A DNA stretch of 64,000 bases from Oligoflexia bacterium (GTDB lineage: Bacteria; Bdellovibrionota; Bacteriovoracia; Bacteriovoracales; Bacteriovoracaceae): positions 38,533-102,532 of the forward strand of contig JADFZW010000021.1 of assembly GCA_015232355.1 (NCBI GenBank). The letters are read 5' to 3'. The position numbers were made by a program, and so were the translations under genes. Each line of letters starts with the position of its first letter. The stretch's first letter is position 1. This document shows positions 19,401 to 25,020 of this stretch, one piece after another. The notes under the pieces are model-generated. The model had not been told where the DNA came from, ran no database searches, and saw only the letters and a list, made by a program, of their open reading frames with translations.

Positions 19401-20927
19401 TCAGGATTAGTAGGAAGCAGTAGTAGCTTGGCATCTCTTACTGTAAATGGAGATAGCTCGAGTACTAATATTCCAAGAATTGTTTCTACAAGTGGAAAGC
19501 AAAATTATGCTGGAGAAGTTTTTCTAGTCTCTGATACTGTTATGACAGGAGAAACGATTATATTTGGTACTAGTTCTGCAAATAATCTTGCAAGTACTGG
19601 AGCAAGTAATTGGGCGCTAACAATTAGAGGTAATGCGGATTTTTACGGTGTAGTGGGTGCAGGTGGAGGAACAAATAGATTAACATCTTTATCGGTTAGT
19701 GGAAATTCTTCTATTCGTACATCAGCAATTACTACTGTAGGATCACAAATTTACTCTGGTGCTACCACTCTAGATTTAGATTCAATATTGACAGCAAACT
19801 CAACTATCACTCTAGAAAACACTAATTCAGATATCAACTTCGGATCAACATTAAATGGCAGTAGAAATTTAATTATTTCTAATGGAGTAGGTAGTGTTAA
19901 TTTTGCAGGCGCAGTAGGGGAAGTAAATGCACTTACTTCTATAAATATAACTTCTACAGGGGATCTTACTTTTGGAGATAATTTAAAAGTAGGAATTGTT
20001 GATCTCTCTAATTACAGTGCAGGCAATTCAAGAAGTGTTTCATTTAATGGCAACACTACTATTACTGATTCACTCACTCTTTCAACTAGTCCATCATATA
20101 ATTTATCACTCTTAGGAACTACCAATACGATTGCTGGCAATACAGTTTTTACTAATACTGGAATTTTAACCATAGGAGATGATGTTCGTGATGTATCTAC
20201 CTTCGGAGGGTTAACAGCTACAGCTCCTTCAACAATTCGTTTGGCGGGAACTATTAATACTACATCGAGAGCAATTAATTTAACCAACACCACTCTACAA
20301 AATACTACAAAGCTAAATTCCAATGGAACAAATATTTCATTTGCATCTACTATTGATGGTGATTACGATCTTTATTTAAATAGTGGACGTACTGGAGATA
20401 TAACTTTTAATGGTAATGTTGGATCAGTTTTCCCTCTTACTCATCTTGAAATTACCTCGGCCCAAAATGTAACTATTGGACAGAAAATGCATGTTGCAAG
20501 ATTTGTTCAAAGAGGTGGTAGTGGACATACTTTTTTAGGATCATCTACTTTAGTTGCTAGTGGTGAAGTATATTCGAATACCAGTGTTCTTACTGGATAT
20601 CTTCATTCACAATCGCTTTATTTAGAATTAAGGGATTCATGTGATATCTATGGAACAGTTGCTGGGAGTTCAGATATTACAGCATTAAGATACACAAAAA
20701 TTATGAATAATATTCCGATAGGACGTTACTTTTTTAATGGAATTGATTTAGCATTAGCAATGTATAGTGTGGATAATGTGATTTCAGCAAGCTCAATATC
20801 ATCATCTACTACGGCCGATTTACAGAGAGAAATTTTAGAAGATGGTTTGGAGTATGCTTATGTTAACAATATTAGCTGTCAACAACTTTCATGGGCATGT
20901 GATTCTTTTAGGAAGGAGGATCTGTAG
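7434..20927 (+). CDS. Giant TpsA exoprotein, filamentous-haemagglutinin-like adhesin
   Basis: At 4497 residues this is by far the largest gene here. A signal peptide (1-25) is followed by a TPS secretion domain (about 27-250): residues QGIIEWNTFNV, then VTLNRVVG and INPDGILF near 118, equivalent to the NPNG-type motif recognised by TpsB. From about residue 450 to 4330 the protein is a long run of degenerate 75-90-residue beta-helix repeats, rich in Thr/Ser/Gly/Asn, built on phrases such as FNGxVG, LxSLxVTGxT, ITTxGxQTY and TITF. The last 150 residues are non-repetitive and end with Cys4482 and Cys4489. No toxin, HINT or pretoxin module is visible, so adhesion, biofilm or prey/host contact is likelier than contact-dependent inhibition. 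AGGGGGG precedes the ATG by 9 nt. The 3' end overlaps the convergent cheW-like gene by 20 bp. Confidence 0.93.
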   Translation: MILRSFLFSFVFLSFLFLMINNNCYALPSDAQVVSGQVDISKISNSSNSSNSNNVLEIRQNSAQGIIEWNTFNVAANEHVRFIQPSVDSVTLNRVVGSSGASIINGRVSANGNIMLINPDGILFDKMARIDVGGLVATTSNISNEDFFKRNFKFHNDHSSPLKDKDVSIINLGEIKTSDGGRIVLSAPKIENHNLIEANEGEVTLLTNTNYLLNYDGRGFLYLNVLIPGGGGEITNSGKIHADGGKIRLQLADADMESITKHVISMNGVLEADSVEYKNGEIFLSAGNSKTGGEIKLEGEVRARGNNKGEVGGKVQLLGNRVGLYDGSKIDVSGFSGGGDIRLGGEFSSDYRRVYGGVGPFSDKVYLSEKALLLASATDYGVGGRIGIWSDSLTRVYGSLYATGGERGGAGGFAEVSTKGYLDLEAKGKGKYDFRSFNGERVGELVIDPYNITISTNLDVDSNINTTGTSPFITVTATGTSAILSVKTLQDTLAGANVTVTTTSGDGGELGNITVSNGITWASAFSLTLSSYNNLAINAAISSTHASGALILRYNNAGGNTSATFSATSTISVSNSSSLSLYCGGANGATCGAATFSGVLTLGTFTANSSAYNLSITSNSTIGTSTFNNTGSLTLAPAAGTLTLTNGLSATTQSGVSLGGIITTTGTAVNITKPVTLLSATAITTNNGAISFGSTIAGSFSLGLTNGTAAVDFANTVNVGSLNVTGTTGIISIHNNITTTGGTQTYGGAIGGGPITLDGSNPTFSGTAITFNGTVNGAKTLTIDNTGMLTFNDIVGGSTALTSLNISGTGNTTINTTSITTSGAQTYGKVPAQGATTLTLSQSPTFTTTNNSITFNSSIVGSGMTLTTSTGSGAIVFNGSIGAVAGRLHAPSFTTTSTLTFGDGSGTDVFYFDQAISIDDPTNLAGTINTSAGAVSFSANAPVSLKADSTITTSDNTISFSSTINSPDTQYALTLNTNGDKTVTFGGAVGTTAALKTLAVNNGTGTTSIASSIYTTGYDQSYSGPASLTGTATLKGSIITFSSTLGGTGAGVQALTIEGNAVFNGIVGGTALKSLEIKGNTTINVGATSITTTEAQTYGYANSDKTTLNGVNPTFNSSASNGIVTFHSIIEGDVISRTFTISSGSGNIIFNGSIGSSLIPFNAPTLTTTGTLTFGNEGKNTDKFYFNQGLSFVTPSTVYLAGAINVSIAEDVSFTNGVDIKKDSSITIEDAGDIAFLSTVVSSGATHYSLNLSNTAATVDFQSTVGAGGSPLSSLKVSSVAPISIHNSITTEGTQEYDMVSLDDVNPTLTGSKITFNYTLNGGKILKISGDAEFKEQVGGGTPLTSLEVTGSTTINTIKITTTETQSYGTIAGTNTTTLSSNSTLKTTNFSVTFNSIINGSGKTLDVECGSGDVNFNGNVTVATLNFTGHTTGAVLFSGNTTITTLSSIAAAYNISFTGSTNTITNNPIFINGGTLTLGNGNDAFSFTNGLTVTSPTVNLAGTISNTATILFTTAVSITDDSSITTNDSDITFNSTVGSAANKSLTLDTGTATAEFKNTVGVVGGRLSSLSSKGKTKFSTTVGLSVFTNGNQTYGDGIGTDTITLFGINPAFDSSVNDGTVTFNSSIVGDAAGRTLNVRSDDGNVILNGSLGDSSRFSTMTITITGAGVLTLGNGGGDAFYIDSAIDLSGMSSVNLGGTIDTTSDNVDFSTTLNLNANSTITTVNGDITFDSTITSTGTAYTLTLNNGTEPVIFSGAVGTSGAPLGTLNVAGSGAITISGDVYTNTTPVQSAQIYSGPVTLTAGAGTRILKGSLVTFAETVDGNKDLKIEGSAVFSDDVGGTLISLEVTGSSTFNTDVSFITTTGKQTYGTSASDSTTFNVNPVINTTDAEVIFNSNVTADVANRILDISTGTENITFNASIGADNLRFNAPVFTTTGTLTFGNGTGDAFYFSQVLTIDDHLHLGGTIDTSAAAGTLSFTNTVDLKVNSAINTDNANIEFTQAISKSGDFSLEIDSGSGTVDFQSTVTAGSLNVKGTGAISIHDGISTTTTQRYNGDVTLNGVADAAIEFSGSTITFEKKLDNNMAVKISGGAVFNGVVGTTPLTSLEVTVLTTINTTAISTAGAQLYTGATTLSSDVGLTGGTITFSNTLASVGGLTLPRALSITGNAVFAGAVGTAGENARLASILVSGTTSIGASINTSGNQTYSLSATLTSDATLTGGTITFSNTLASVGGLTLPRALIIAGNAVFAGAVGTAGGNARLASILVNGGGITSIGASINTSGDQTYTGDATLTAGPITLTVGTVAFSSKLDGARALTISGNASFAGIVGTTALSSLQVTGDTSIANNITTTGTQSYGTNASKDASKFTANTTTLTDSLTLKTTNLNITFNSKLEGSGFTLTLNNGSGDVNFNGSVGAGGALSINVFAHTTPGTISFSDTVAITTLTTSANNYSISFTGSTNTISTFAEFLNTGTLTLGNGGGDSFTFTNGINASGPTAVNLLGTITTTAETAAVSFTNAVAIGSDITITTTNGSITFTSAVTASINNKYLKLYSGSGAVTFGSTVTTAAGTELSDLLVNVSDAGAITGSGTISIANSISSNGNQKYGGNVLLTGANATLAGGTIDFKGTINGNCNLTITGNANFAAAIGTTPLASLSVSGVATIGANVTTVGAQTYSGMVKLPVTGTITLTNADANNMLFASKIYCAGNGLTSDLILVNGGAGGGTATFSETVDVKKLTVGSGFATINIANNITTDNTQTYSSPTVLTGGALTTLAASTVTFANTLRGTGVGAQGLKVVGDASFAGIVGATSLANLEITGATSIGIGCTGITTSGNQTYKGATTLAEDVNLTSTAVGTINFQSTLKGAKALTITGAADFDGVVGVSAASADRLSSILVTAAASIGANIITSGNQTYQGATTINGDGISFTITDAVAEVNFQNILDSSVSARTLTINGNADFDGLVGNLVPNVTSLTVTGTTEITTNITTTGSQSYTGVVTLAGDTILTANTANNGSSVTFGSTLSDSGAFDLTVTTGAGIIYIKSNMTTAGETQKYNGLVVLTGNAIFTGSLITFANTLNATTAAAQSLKVDGNAVFSNVVGVGVSFSTVEVTGTSSIANNITTASTQTYTGAVTLTGDLTLTTTNNSGITFGSTVDGVGLNTETLNLSCGSGAILFTGNVGAGLGTALDEIAITSTGTVTFSNNLSATTLTLSNHNTGAVACNGDVSLTTLTTGPNNYNLSLLGALNTISGAPATPVTFSNTGELTLGNDGVGPDVFNFTNGLIASSPSKVYLASRINTTNAGATFGSAVVLNGNTLFSSNNNAVAFNNANSVIDDGGGGGRSLTMNCGSGTVNFAGVLSVGTLDLSGMSAGGSVSCAGNTTLTNITTAANNNSISFTASNNSITNLADFTNAGTLTLGNGGDLFTFGSGMSASGSTTLAANITATTGNVVFNGASTTLNSNTSITTSNTGDDITFAGTLDGAFDLSLTVTGNGDVTFNGAVGGGVGTSLTSLTINGASSTTNIGNNITTSGQQSYAGAALLTNDSTITGSNVRFDNTLRSSGANHTLAIVGNADFNGAVGGGGNSITSLTVSGTTAIGADVTTAEIQNYSGAVTLDSAAASVTLTTAGNFDITFGSTVNGARDLILTTTTGDIYFNNLVGTLVPLTSINVSSAGATTNIQYNITTTTTGNQTYVGPVSLSAASLATINLTGGTIRFDDVIGSSLGNPSLNIFANADFNGASISDITSLRVTGTSNIGATTINTLGSQTYERASILDPAGLTTTLVSNNSNINFLSSLDAGGAGINLRINSGSGDVAFTGAVGSNTALSSFDFVAAATGNLTFSSGLNVATFDLSNYTANSSKTFSCAGNLNVTTAFTTSANGYNISLLGTNNLITNAGVTTFTNTGSVRLGSTTFTNGLTIANPSSVTLAGVINSTAGAISLTNTTLSGATTLNTSTSNSNITFTSTIDGSYDLTLSPGSGVITLSGLVGSSSSLASLTVNGDSSSTNIPRIVSTSGKQNYAGEVFLVSDTVMTGETIIFGTSSANNLASTGASNWALTIRGNADFYGVVGAGGGTNRLTSLSVSGNSSIRTSAITTVGSQIYSGATTLDLDSILTANSTITLENTNSDINFGSTLNGSRNLIISNGVGSVNFAGAVGEVNALTSINITSTGDLTFGDNLKVGIVDLSNYSAGNSRSVSFNGNTTITDSLTLSTSPSYNLSLLGTTNTIAGNTVFTNTGILTIGDDVRDVSTFGGLTATAPSTIRLAGTINTTSRAINLTNTTLQNTTKLNSNGTNISFASTIDGDYDLYLNSGRTGDITFNGNVGSVFPLTHLEITSAQNVTIGQKMHVARFVQRGGSGHTFLGSSTLVASGEVYSNTSVLTGYLHSQSLYLELRDSCDIYGTVAGSSDITALRYTKIMNNIPIGRYFFNGIDLALAMYSVDNVISASSISSSTTADLQREILEDGLEYAYVNNISCQQLSWACDSFRKEDL
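13851..14296 (+). repeat. Recent tandem duplication inside tpsA
   Basis: Positions 13851-14053 and 14088-14296 are nearly identical, offset by 237 bp (79 codons, in frame). Shared features include the stretch encoding TFSNTLASVGGLTLPRAL, then NAVFAGAVGTAG and ARLASILV. The second copy carries a 6-bp in-frame insertion. Other TpsA repeats have diverged much more, so this pair is young. Confidence 0.9.
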
Positions 20928-21468
20928 AATCTGCAGATCCTGCAGATCCTGCTTGATCAGTTAGATTAGTAGAAAAATCGATTTTATTAATGTTGATAAT
21001 CGAGACCACTTCATTTTGAACTAAGCTACATCCCAACACGCAATCAAGACTGTTATGTATTGGTTTGATCTCTTCTTTTTTTATCAATGAAATTTCATAA
21101 ACTTTATCTACCATTATTCCATGATCAACATTTTTTATATTTGCAATAATAATACAGCCGTTGATATTGTAGCTGATATTTTTTTTACCAAAGAGGAGTG
21201 CAATATCAACAATAGGGATGAACTGTTTTCTTTTTTCTATTACTCCCTTTACATAGTTGTTTTGAAATTTTTTATCGTTTTTGTCTATATTTTCAACTTT
21301 GTCTATATCTTGCTTTTCTTTAATGTGAATGATCTCTCGGACTAGTGATGCAGTAATGGCATATTTTACTTCAGCAATACTAAAGACAATATAACTGCAT
21401 TCAAATAAATCAATTTCGTCACTATCTGTATCTTCAGTTTCTTTTTTTTTGGTGTTATTTTTTTTCAT
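20908..21468 (-). CDS. CheW-like coupling-domain protein
   Basis: The product is 186 residues. After a charged N-terminal leader (about 20 residues), a CheW domain spans about 25-165: SYIVFSIAEVKYAITASLVREI, an insert of charged residues, VKGVIEKRKQFIPIVDI (the typical G-x-hydrophobic-R-G-to-IPVVDL region), then HGIMVDKVYEI and IVNINKI-like strands. CheW proteins couple chemoreceptors to CheA-type kinases; none of those is encoded here, so its partner is unknown. It is the last gene of the lipid A run, 33 nt after the DUF3108 lipoprotein gene, separated by an 11-bp duplicated word. The C-terminal Ala/Gly/Ser/Asp tail is encoded by tandem gcagatcct repeats that overlap the end of tpsA. The ribosome site is weak. 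Confidence 0.8.
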   Translation of the reverse strand: MKKNNTKKKETEDTDSDEIDLFECSYIVFSIAEVKYAITASLVREIIHIKEKQDIDKVENIDKNDKKFQNNYVKGVIEKRKQFIPIVDIALLFGKKNISYNINGCIIIANIKNVDHGIMVDKVYEISLIKKEEIKPIHNSLDCVLGCSLVQNEVVSIININKIDFSTNLTDQAGSAGSADSTDPPS

Positions 21469-21477
21469 AATATTTCT

Positions 21478-21499
21478 GCTTGTTGTTTGCTTGTTGTTT
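21478..21499. repeat. 11-bp tandem duplication between two genes
   Basis: The word gcttgttgttt occurs twice in tandem between the DUF3108 lipoprotein gene and the cheW-like gene. Confidence 0.85.
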
Positions 21500-21501
21500 C
21501 T

Positions 21502-22716
21502 TTATTCATGTTTTTTCAAATTATTATTATTATATTTTACTAATTCACCTTCAACCTTACCAATTTTAACTTTGGCCATGAATTTTAGTGGAATTCGTAA
21601 GTCATCATTTGAATACCAAAAATAGATATCCCCTCTCTTTTTTAATACTCCAGGAAAATGTGTTTCGGCATTTATTTTTAGCGCCTTATATTTTACACCT
21701 TTGATATTTAACTCCTCTTCTTCTGCAACAGTGGCCTTTAAAATCCATATTTCTGCACGAGTAACAATAGGTATGTTATAGACGTCACCTATTTTTAAGG
21801 GCAATCCCCTCATGAAATAAAGGACAGCGAATGAATCTTGTAATAATTTGGGAATGAATTCATTTTTTTCTTCTTTGCTTGTTTCGCCATTTTTTTCCCT
21901 CTTGAACCAGTATAGTGTTTTTAATTTTTCCATATCAAAGAGTTGAAGATCATCTATAGATTGCTTAGATTCTCTTTGAATCAGAGTATATTTTATAGGA
22001 GTAAAATTTTTTGCATCAACAAAGGTTTCTACATAATCATCAATAGCATAAAAGGATTCATAAAATTCAGCAGATTTGGCCAAAGCATGAAGGTGAAAAG
22101 CTTCACGTTGACCGATACGTACAGTAGGAAGTGTTTTCATGGTTACACTTCCACAGGTAATTCCAAAATATTTAACTGCAATTTCAATTACCTCTCCAAT
22201 AAATACACGGGGAGAGAACTTTTGCCATACGGAAATTGAATTGCGATCATATTCTTTATATAAATCTGGATATTTTTCTGGATAGTTGTTATCTACTGTA
22301 TTTGTAACTTCTTTTACTTTTTTTACTTCTTTTACTTCTTTAAATTTGTTTACTTCTTTTATTTCTTCTTTAGTTACTTCCTTTGCTTTTACTGTTTTAA
22401 CTTTTGTGAGAGTTCTTTTGTTATCTTTTGGTTTGGTTAATTTTTGAGATTTTATATTGGTAGTCGCAGGCAACACAGGTACTGGCATATGTGTTGACTG
22501 TGTTACTGGTGTTACCTGTATTGCTTGTGTCGCTTGTGTTGCTTGTGTTTGTTGTTCTTTAAATTTCTTTAAGTAATCATCTCCAACCGAAAATTCCTCT
22601 AGTAAATCTTTTTTGGGAATTTGATCAGCAGGAATTCTTGTTTTATTATTACCAGCACACGAGAAGAGAAGAAGGATGGCAATTGTTATCCAAATGGATC
22701 GTGAAAATAATTTCAT
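21502..22716 (-). CDS. DUF3108-family lipoprotein
   Basis: This 404-residue protein has a lipoprotein signal ending in LLLFSC (Cys about residue 20), so it should be anchored to a membrane facing the periplasm. Residues 50-150 are low complexity: TQATQATQA-type repeats, then Lys/Glu/Val repeats of the KEVKEVKK kind. From about 175 to 400 the sequence matches what I know of DUF3108 proteins: a GEVIEIAVKYFGITCGSVTMK start, the FYAIDDYVETFVD strand pair, and a C-terminal FWYSNDDLRIPLKF region. DUF3108 proteins are periplasmic beta-rich proteins often found near envelope genes; their function is not established. The gene sits 59 nt after lpxK and ahead of the cheW-like gene. AGGA precedes the ATG. 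Confidence 0.75.
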   Translation of the reverse strand: MKLFSRSIWITIAILLLFSCAGNNKTRIPADQIPKKDLLEEFSVGDDYLKKFKEQQTQATQATQAIQVTPVTQSTHMPVPVLPATTNIKSQKLTKPKDNKRTLTKVKTVKAKEVTKEEIKEVNKFKEVKEVKKVKEVTNTVDNNYPEKYPDLYKEYDRNSISVWQKFSPRVFIGEVIEIAVKYFGITCGSVTMKTLPTVRIGQREAFHLHALAKSAEFYESFYAIDDYVETFVDAKNFTPIKYTLIQRESKQSIDDLQLFDMEKLKTLYWFKREKNGETSKEEKNEFIPKLLQDSFAVLYFMRGLPLKIGDVYNIPIVTRAEIWILKATVAEEEELNIKGVKYKALKINAETHFPGVLKKRGDIYFWYSNDDLRIPLKFMAKVKIGKVEGELVKYNNNNLKKHE

Positions 22717-22775
22717 AATTGTTATCCTAGTCTATACGTCTATACGTAACGTAAAACCTAAAGCAGGTTTTTTGT

Positions 22776-23849
22776 TTAATTCATGATCTTTTTGATCAAG
22801 CTTTTTAACTGCTCCTCTCCTCGGACGAATTCAATTTTAATTGCAGCAAAAAGTAGACTATCGTTAACAACTATTTCTCTGATCTTCACCATATCTTTTT
22901 CGGTGGTGACTAGAATGCGATCAGAATTTAATAACTTAAGTAATGTTTCATCTAGATATTTTTTATTGTATTGAAAATGGTCAGGTAACACAATTTTATC
23001 AACTATTGAAGCTCCAAGCTCAGTTAGAGAGTTAAAAAAGCTATCGGGAGCGGCCAATCCGGCCATTGCCACCACCTTTTTCCCCTCAAGTTCATTTGCT
23101 AAATAAATTCTGTGATTGAATGAATTGTAGAAACCGGTAATTTTATATTTTATATGTGCAAAAATAGCATCAGACTTAGTAAATGTTTTTAATTTATCGT
23201 TGAGAGAACTGAGTGTTTTTGAATCAATTTGTTCTGTTTTATTTATTACAACTACGTCAGCATTTTTTAAGACATTGATATTTTCTCGCAATTTTCCATA
23301 AGGAAATGGATGGTACAAAGAGAGAGGCATGGAGGCATCTATTAAGACGATGTCCAAATCTCGTTGAAGCTTTAGATGTTGGAAACCATCATCTAAGAGA
23401 ATTATATCTGGATCGATAGTATCGAAAAATTTTTTTAAATTATTTACTCTGTCAGCGCCAACCAGTACACAACCTTTATTTATTTTATTGGCCAGTAGGA
23501 TGGGTTCATCTCCAAATAGTGATGGATTGTATTTTTCTTTGGTAGAGAAATTGATTTTCTTATCAACTTTATTATCAACAACGATTGCGCCACCCTTTTT
23601 TTCCAGTGATCCTTTGTATCCACGAGTGAGAATCATTATTTTTTTATCAAGAGAGTTGAAATACTCTGTAAGCCAAATTACAAAAGGTGTTTTTCCTGTA
23701 CCACCAAAACTTAAATTGCCAACGGAGATTATTGGAGTTAAAACCCGTGATGATTTTAAAAAACCATTATTGTATGCAATCCGCCTCATCCGATGGATGT
23801 AATCCCAGATATAAGAGAGGTATTTAAGGATTGTTAACTTAATTTTCAT
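22776..23849 (-). CDS. lpxK: Tetraacyldisaccharide 4'-kinase
   Basis: LpxK phosphorylates the 4' position of the tetraacylated disaccharide to give lipid IVA at the inner membrane. The P-loop is in SVGNLSFGGTGKTP near the N-terminus, preceded by the membrane-associated helix with the MRRIAYNNGFLKSSR segment typical of the family. Further signatures are ILTRGYKG, LLDDGFQH (the DDGFQ motif) and the C-terminal LVTTEKDMVK. I place the start at ATG 23849 (MKIKLTILKYL), which gives the family's normal leader and an 11-bp overlap with lpxB; an in-frame ATG at 23903 would add 18 residues and a 65-bp overlap. It follows lpxB directly, consistent with consecutive pathway steps. Confidence 0.93.
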   Translation of the reverse strand: MKIKLTILKYLSYIWDYIHRMRRIAYNNGFLKSSRVLTPIISVGNLSFGGTGKTPFVIWLTEYFNSLDKKIMILTRGYKGSLEKKGGAIVVDNKVDKKINFSTKEKYNPSLFGDEPILLANKINKGCVLVGADRVNNLKKFFDTIDPDIILLDDGFQHLKLQRDLDIVLIDASMPLSLYHPFPYGKLRENINVLKNADVVVINKTEQIDSKTLSSLNDKLKTFTKSDAIFAHIKYKITGFYNSFNHRIYLANELEGKKVVAMAGLAAPDSFFNSLTELGASIVDKIVLPDHFQYNKKYLDETLLKLLNSDRILVTTEKDMVKIREIVVNDSLLFAAIKIEFVRGEEQLKSLIKKIMN

Positions 23850-25020
23850 ATGAATAAATTTTTTCAATCTGCTCAGAAAGATATTGAGAAGTTGAGAAAT
23901 CATCTCCTGCTAGCAAATCTCTAATTAATTTCAACTTATTTTTAATTTGTAGATAATAATTAGAATCAGTTAAAAACTTTTTAAGTTGCATTTTAATATT
24001 TAAACAGCACAATCTATTTTGTAATACTTCAGGAAAAATCATCTCATTAAATATAATATTAGTTAATGAAACCGGCCCATAATATTTTACGATATACCTG
24101 TAAATTAATTCTGAAAAGAGAGATGTTTTATAGCAGACCACAGTTGGCAGTTTAAAGAGGGCAGTGGTTAAGGTGACGGTCCCACTAGAGGCCAGTGCCA
24201 GATCAGCATGTTTAATTGCAGTGGTTAATTCATCTTGCGGATAAATTTTATCAATTTGATTTTCATAGTAGGAATAGAATTTGCGATTAACAGAGGATGC
24301 AATTACTAAGGATGTTGTAATTTTTTTAATATGAGTACCACTACTATCACTATCACTATCACTTTTTAAGCTTGCAATTGCAGAGATAAATTGGGGTAGC
24401 AGATTGCATACTTCATGTCGTCTGCTTCCTGGGAGAAGCAAGATATTAAAAGTATCTTTGGTGTCTTGGGTATCATTATCATCACTCAACTCTTGCGAGT
24501 AGTGTTTTAGTATTGGATGAGTAACTCCTTTGATGTTTTTTACTCCTCTTTGAGAAAACCACTCTTTTTCAAATGGAAGAATTGTAAACAAGGTATGAAC
24601 AATATTTCCTAAAACAGATGCACGATAGGAACGCCATACCCATGCTTGAGGAGCAACATAATAGAAAACAGCGACTCCTCTCTTTTTAAGCATTTTTGCC
24701 AATTGAAAATTGAATTCTTGAAAATCAATCAAGATGGCCATTTTACAATCTCTACTCTTAACTTCACTCAAGATTTTTTTCATTGCTAATAAGTAGAAAG
24801 GAATCTTTGTTAAAACTTCACTGATGCCCCATCCAGAAAAATCTTTTAAATGATAGAGTAGTTCAACCCCTAGTGCTTTCATATCATCACCACCAACTCC
24901 GAAGAGACGTAATGATGGAGTTTTTTGTATGAATTCATTTAAAAAACTTAAAGCGTGCTCTTCTCCAGAGCGTTCGCCTGCAATGATAAGACAATTTTTC
25001 ACTATTAGAGACATCTGCAT
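23839..25020 (-). CDS. lpxB: Lipid-A-disaccharide synthase
   Basis: LpxB is a GT19 inverting glycosyltransferase that joins UDP-diacylglucosamine and lipid X. Diagnostic segments are IIAGERSGEEHA (AGExSGD-like; Glu instead of Asp), FGVGGDDM, YYVAPQAWVWR, ILPFEKEW, LLLPGSRRHEV and the donor-site ASSGTVTLTTALF. The length of 393 is normal. A short Asp/Ser run (SDSDSDSSGT near residue 220) is encoded by a cactat hexamer repeat and looks like a lineage-specific insert. The gene overlaps the upstream oxidoreductase by 16 bp and the downstream lpxK, so translation is probably coupled. An ATG two codons later (25014) is an equally good start; no clear ribosome site distinguishes them. Confidence 0.94.
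   Translation of the reverse strand: MQMSLIVKNCLIIAGERSGEEHALSFLNEFIQKTPSLRLFGVGGDDMKALGVELLYHLKDFSGWGISEVLTKIPFYLLAMKKILSEVKSRDCKMAILIDFQEFNFQLAKMLKKRGVAVFYYVAPQAWVWRSYRASVLGNIVHTLFTILPFEKEWFSQRGVKNIKGVTHPILKHYSQELSDDNDTQDTKDTFNILLLPGSRRHEVCNLLPQFISAIASLKSDSDSDSSGTHIKKITTSLVIASSVNRKFYSYYENQIDKIYPQDELTTAIKHADLALASSGTVTLTTALFKLPTVVCYKTSLFSELIYRYIVKYYGPVSLTNIIFNEMIFPEVLQNRLCCLNIKMQLKKFLTDSNYYLQIKNKLKLIRDLLAGDDFSTSQYLSEQIEKIYSYEN

Noticed and set aside
8000..20400. Many long open frames on the minus strand inside tpsA, up to 257 codons at 17315-18088
   Set aside because: They lie antisense to a continuous 4497-codon gene with clear domain structure, lack ribosome sites, and arise from its Thr/Asn/Gly-rich repeat codons, which give few antisense stops.
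7434..20927. Contact-dependent inhibition (CdiA-like) toxin
   Set aside because: No VENN or other pretoxin motif, no toxin-like C-terminal domain, and no small immunity gene follows; the next gene is a convergent CheW-like protein.
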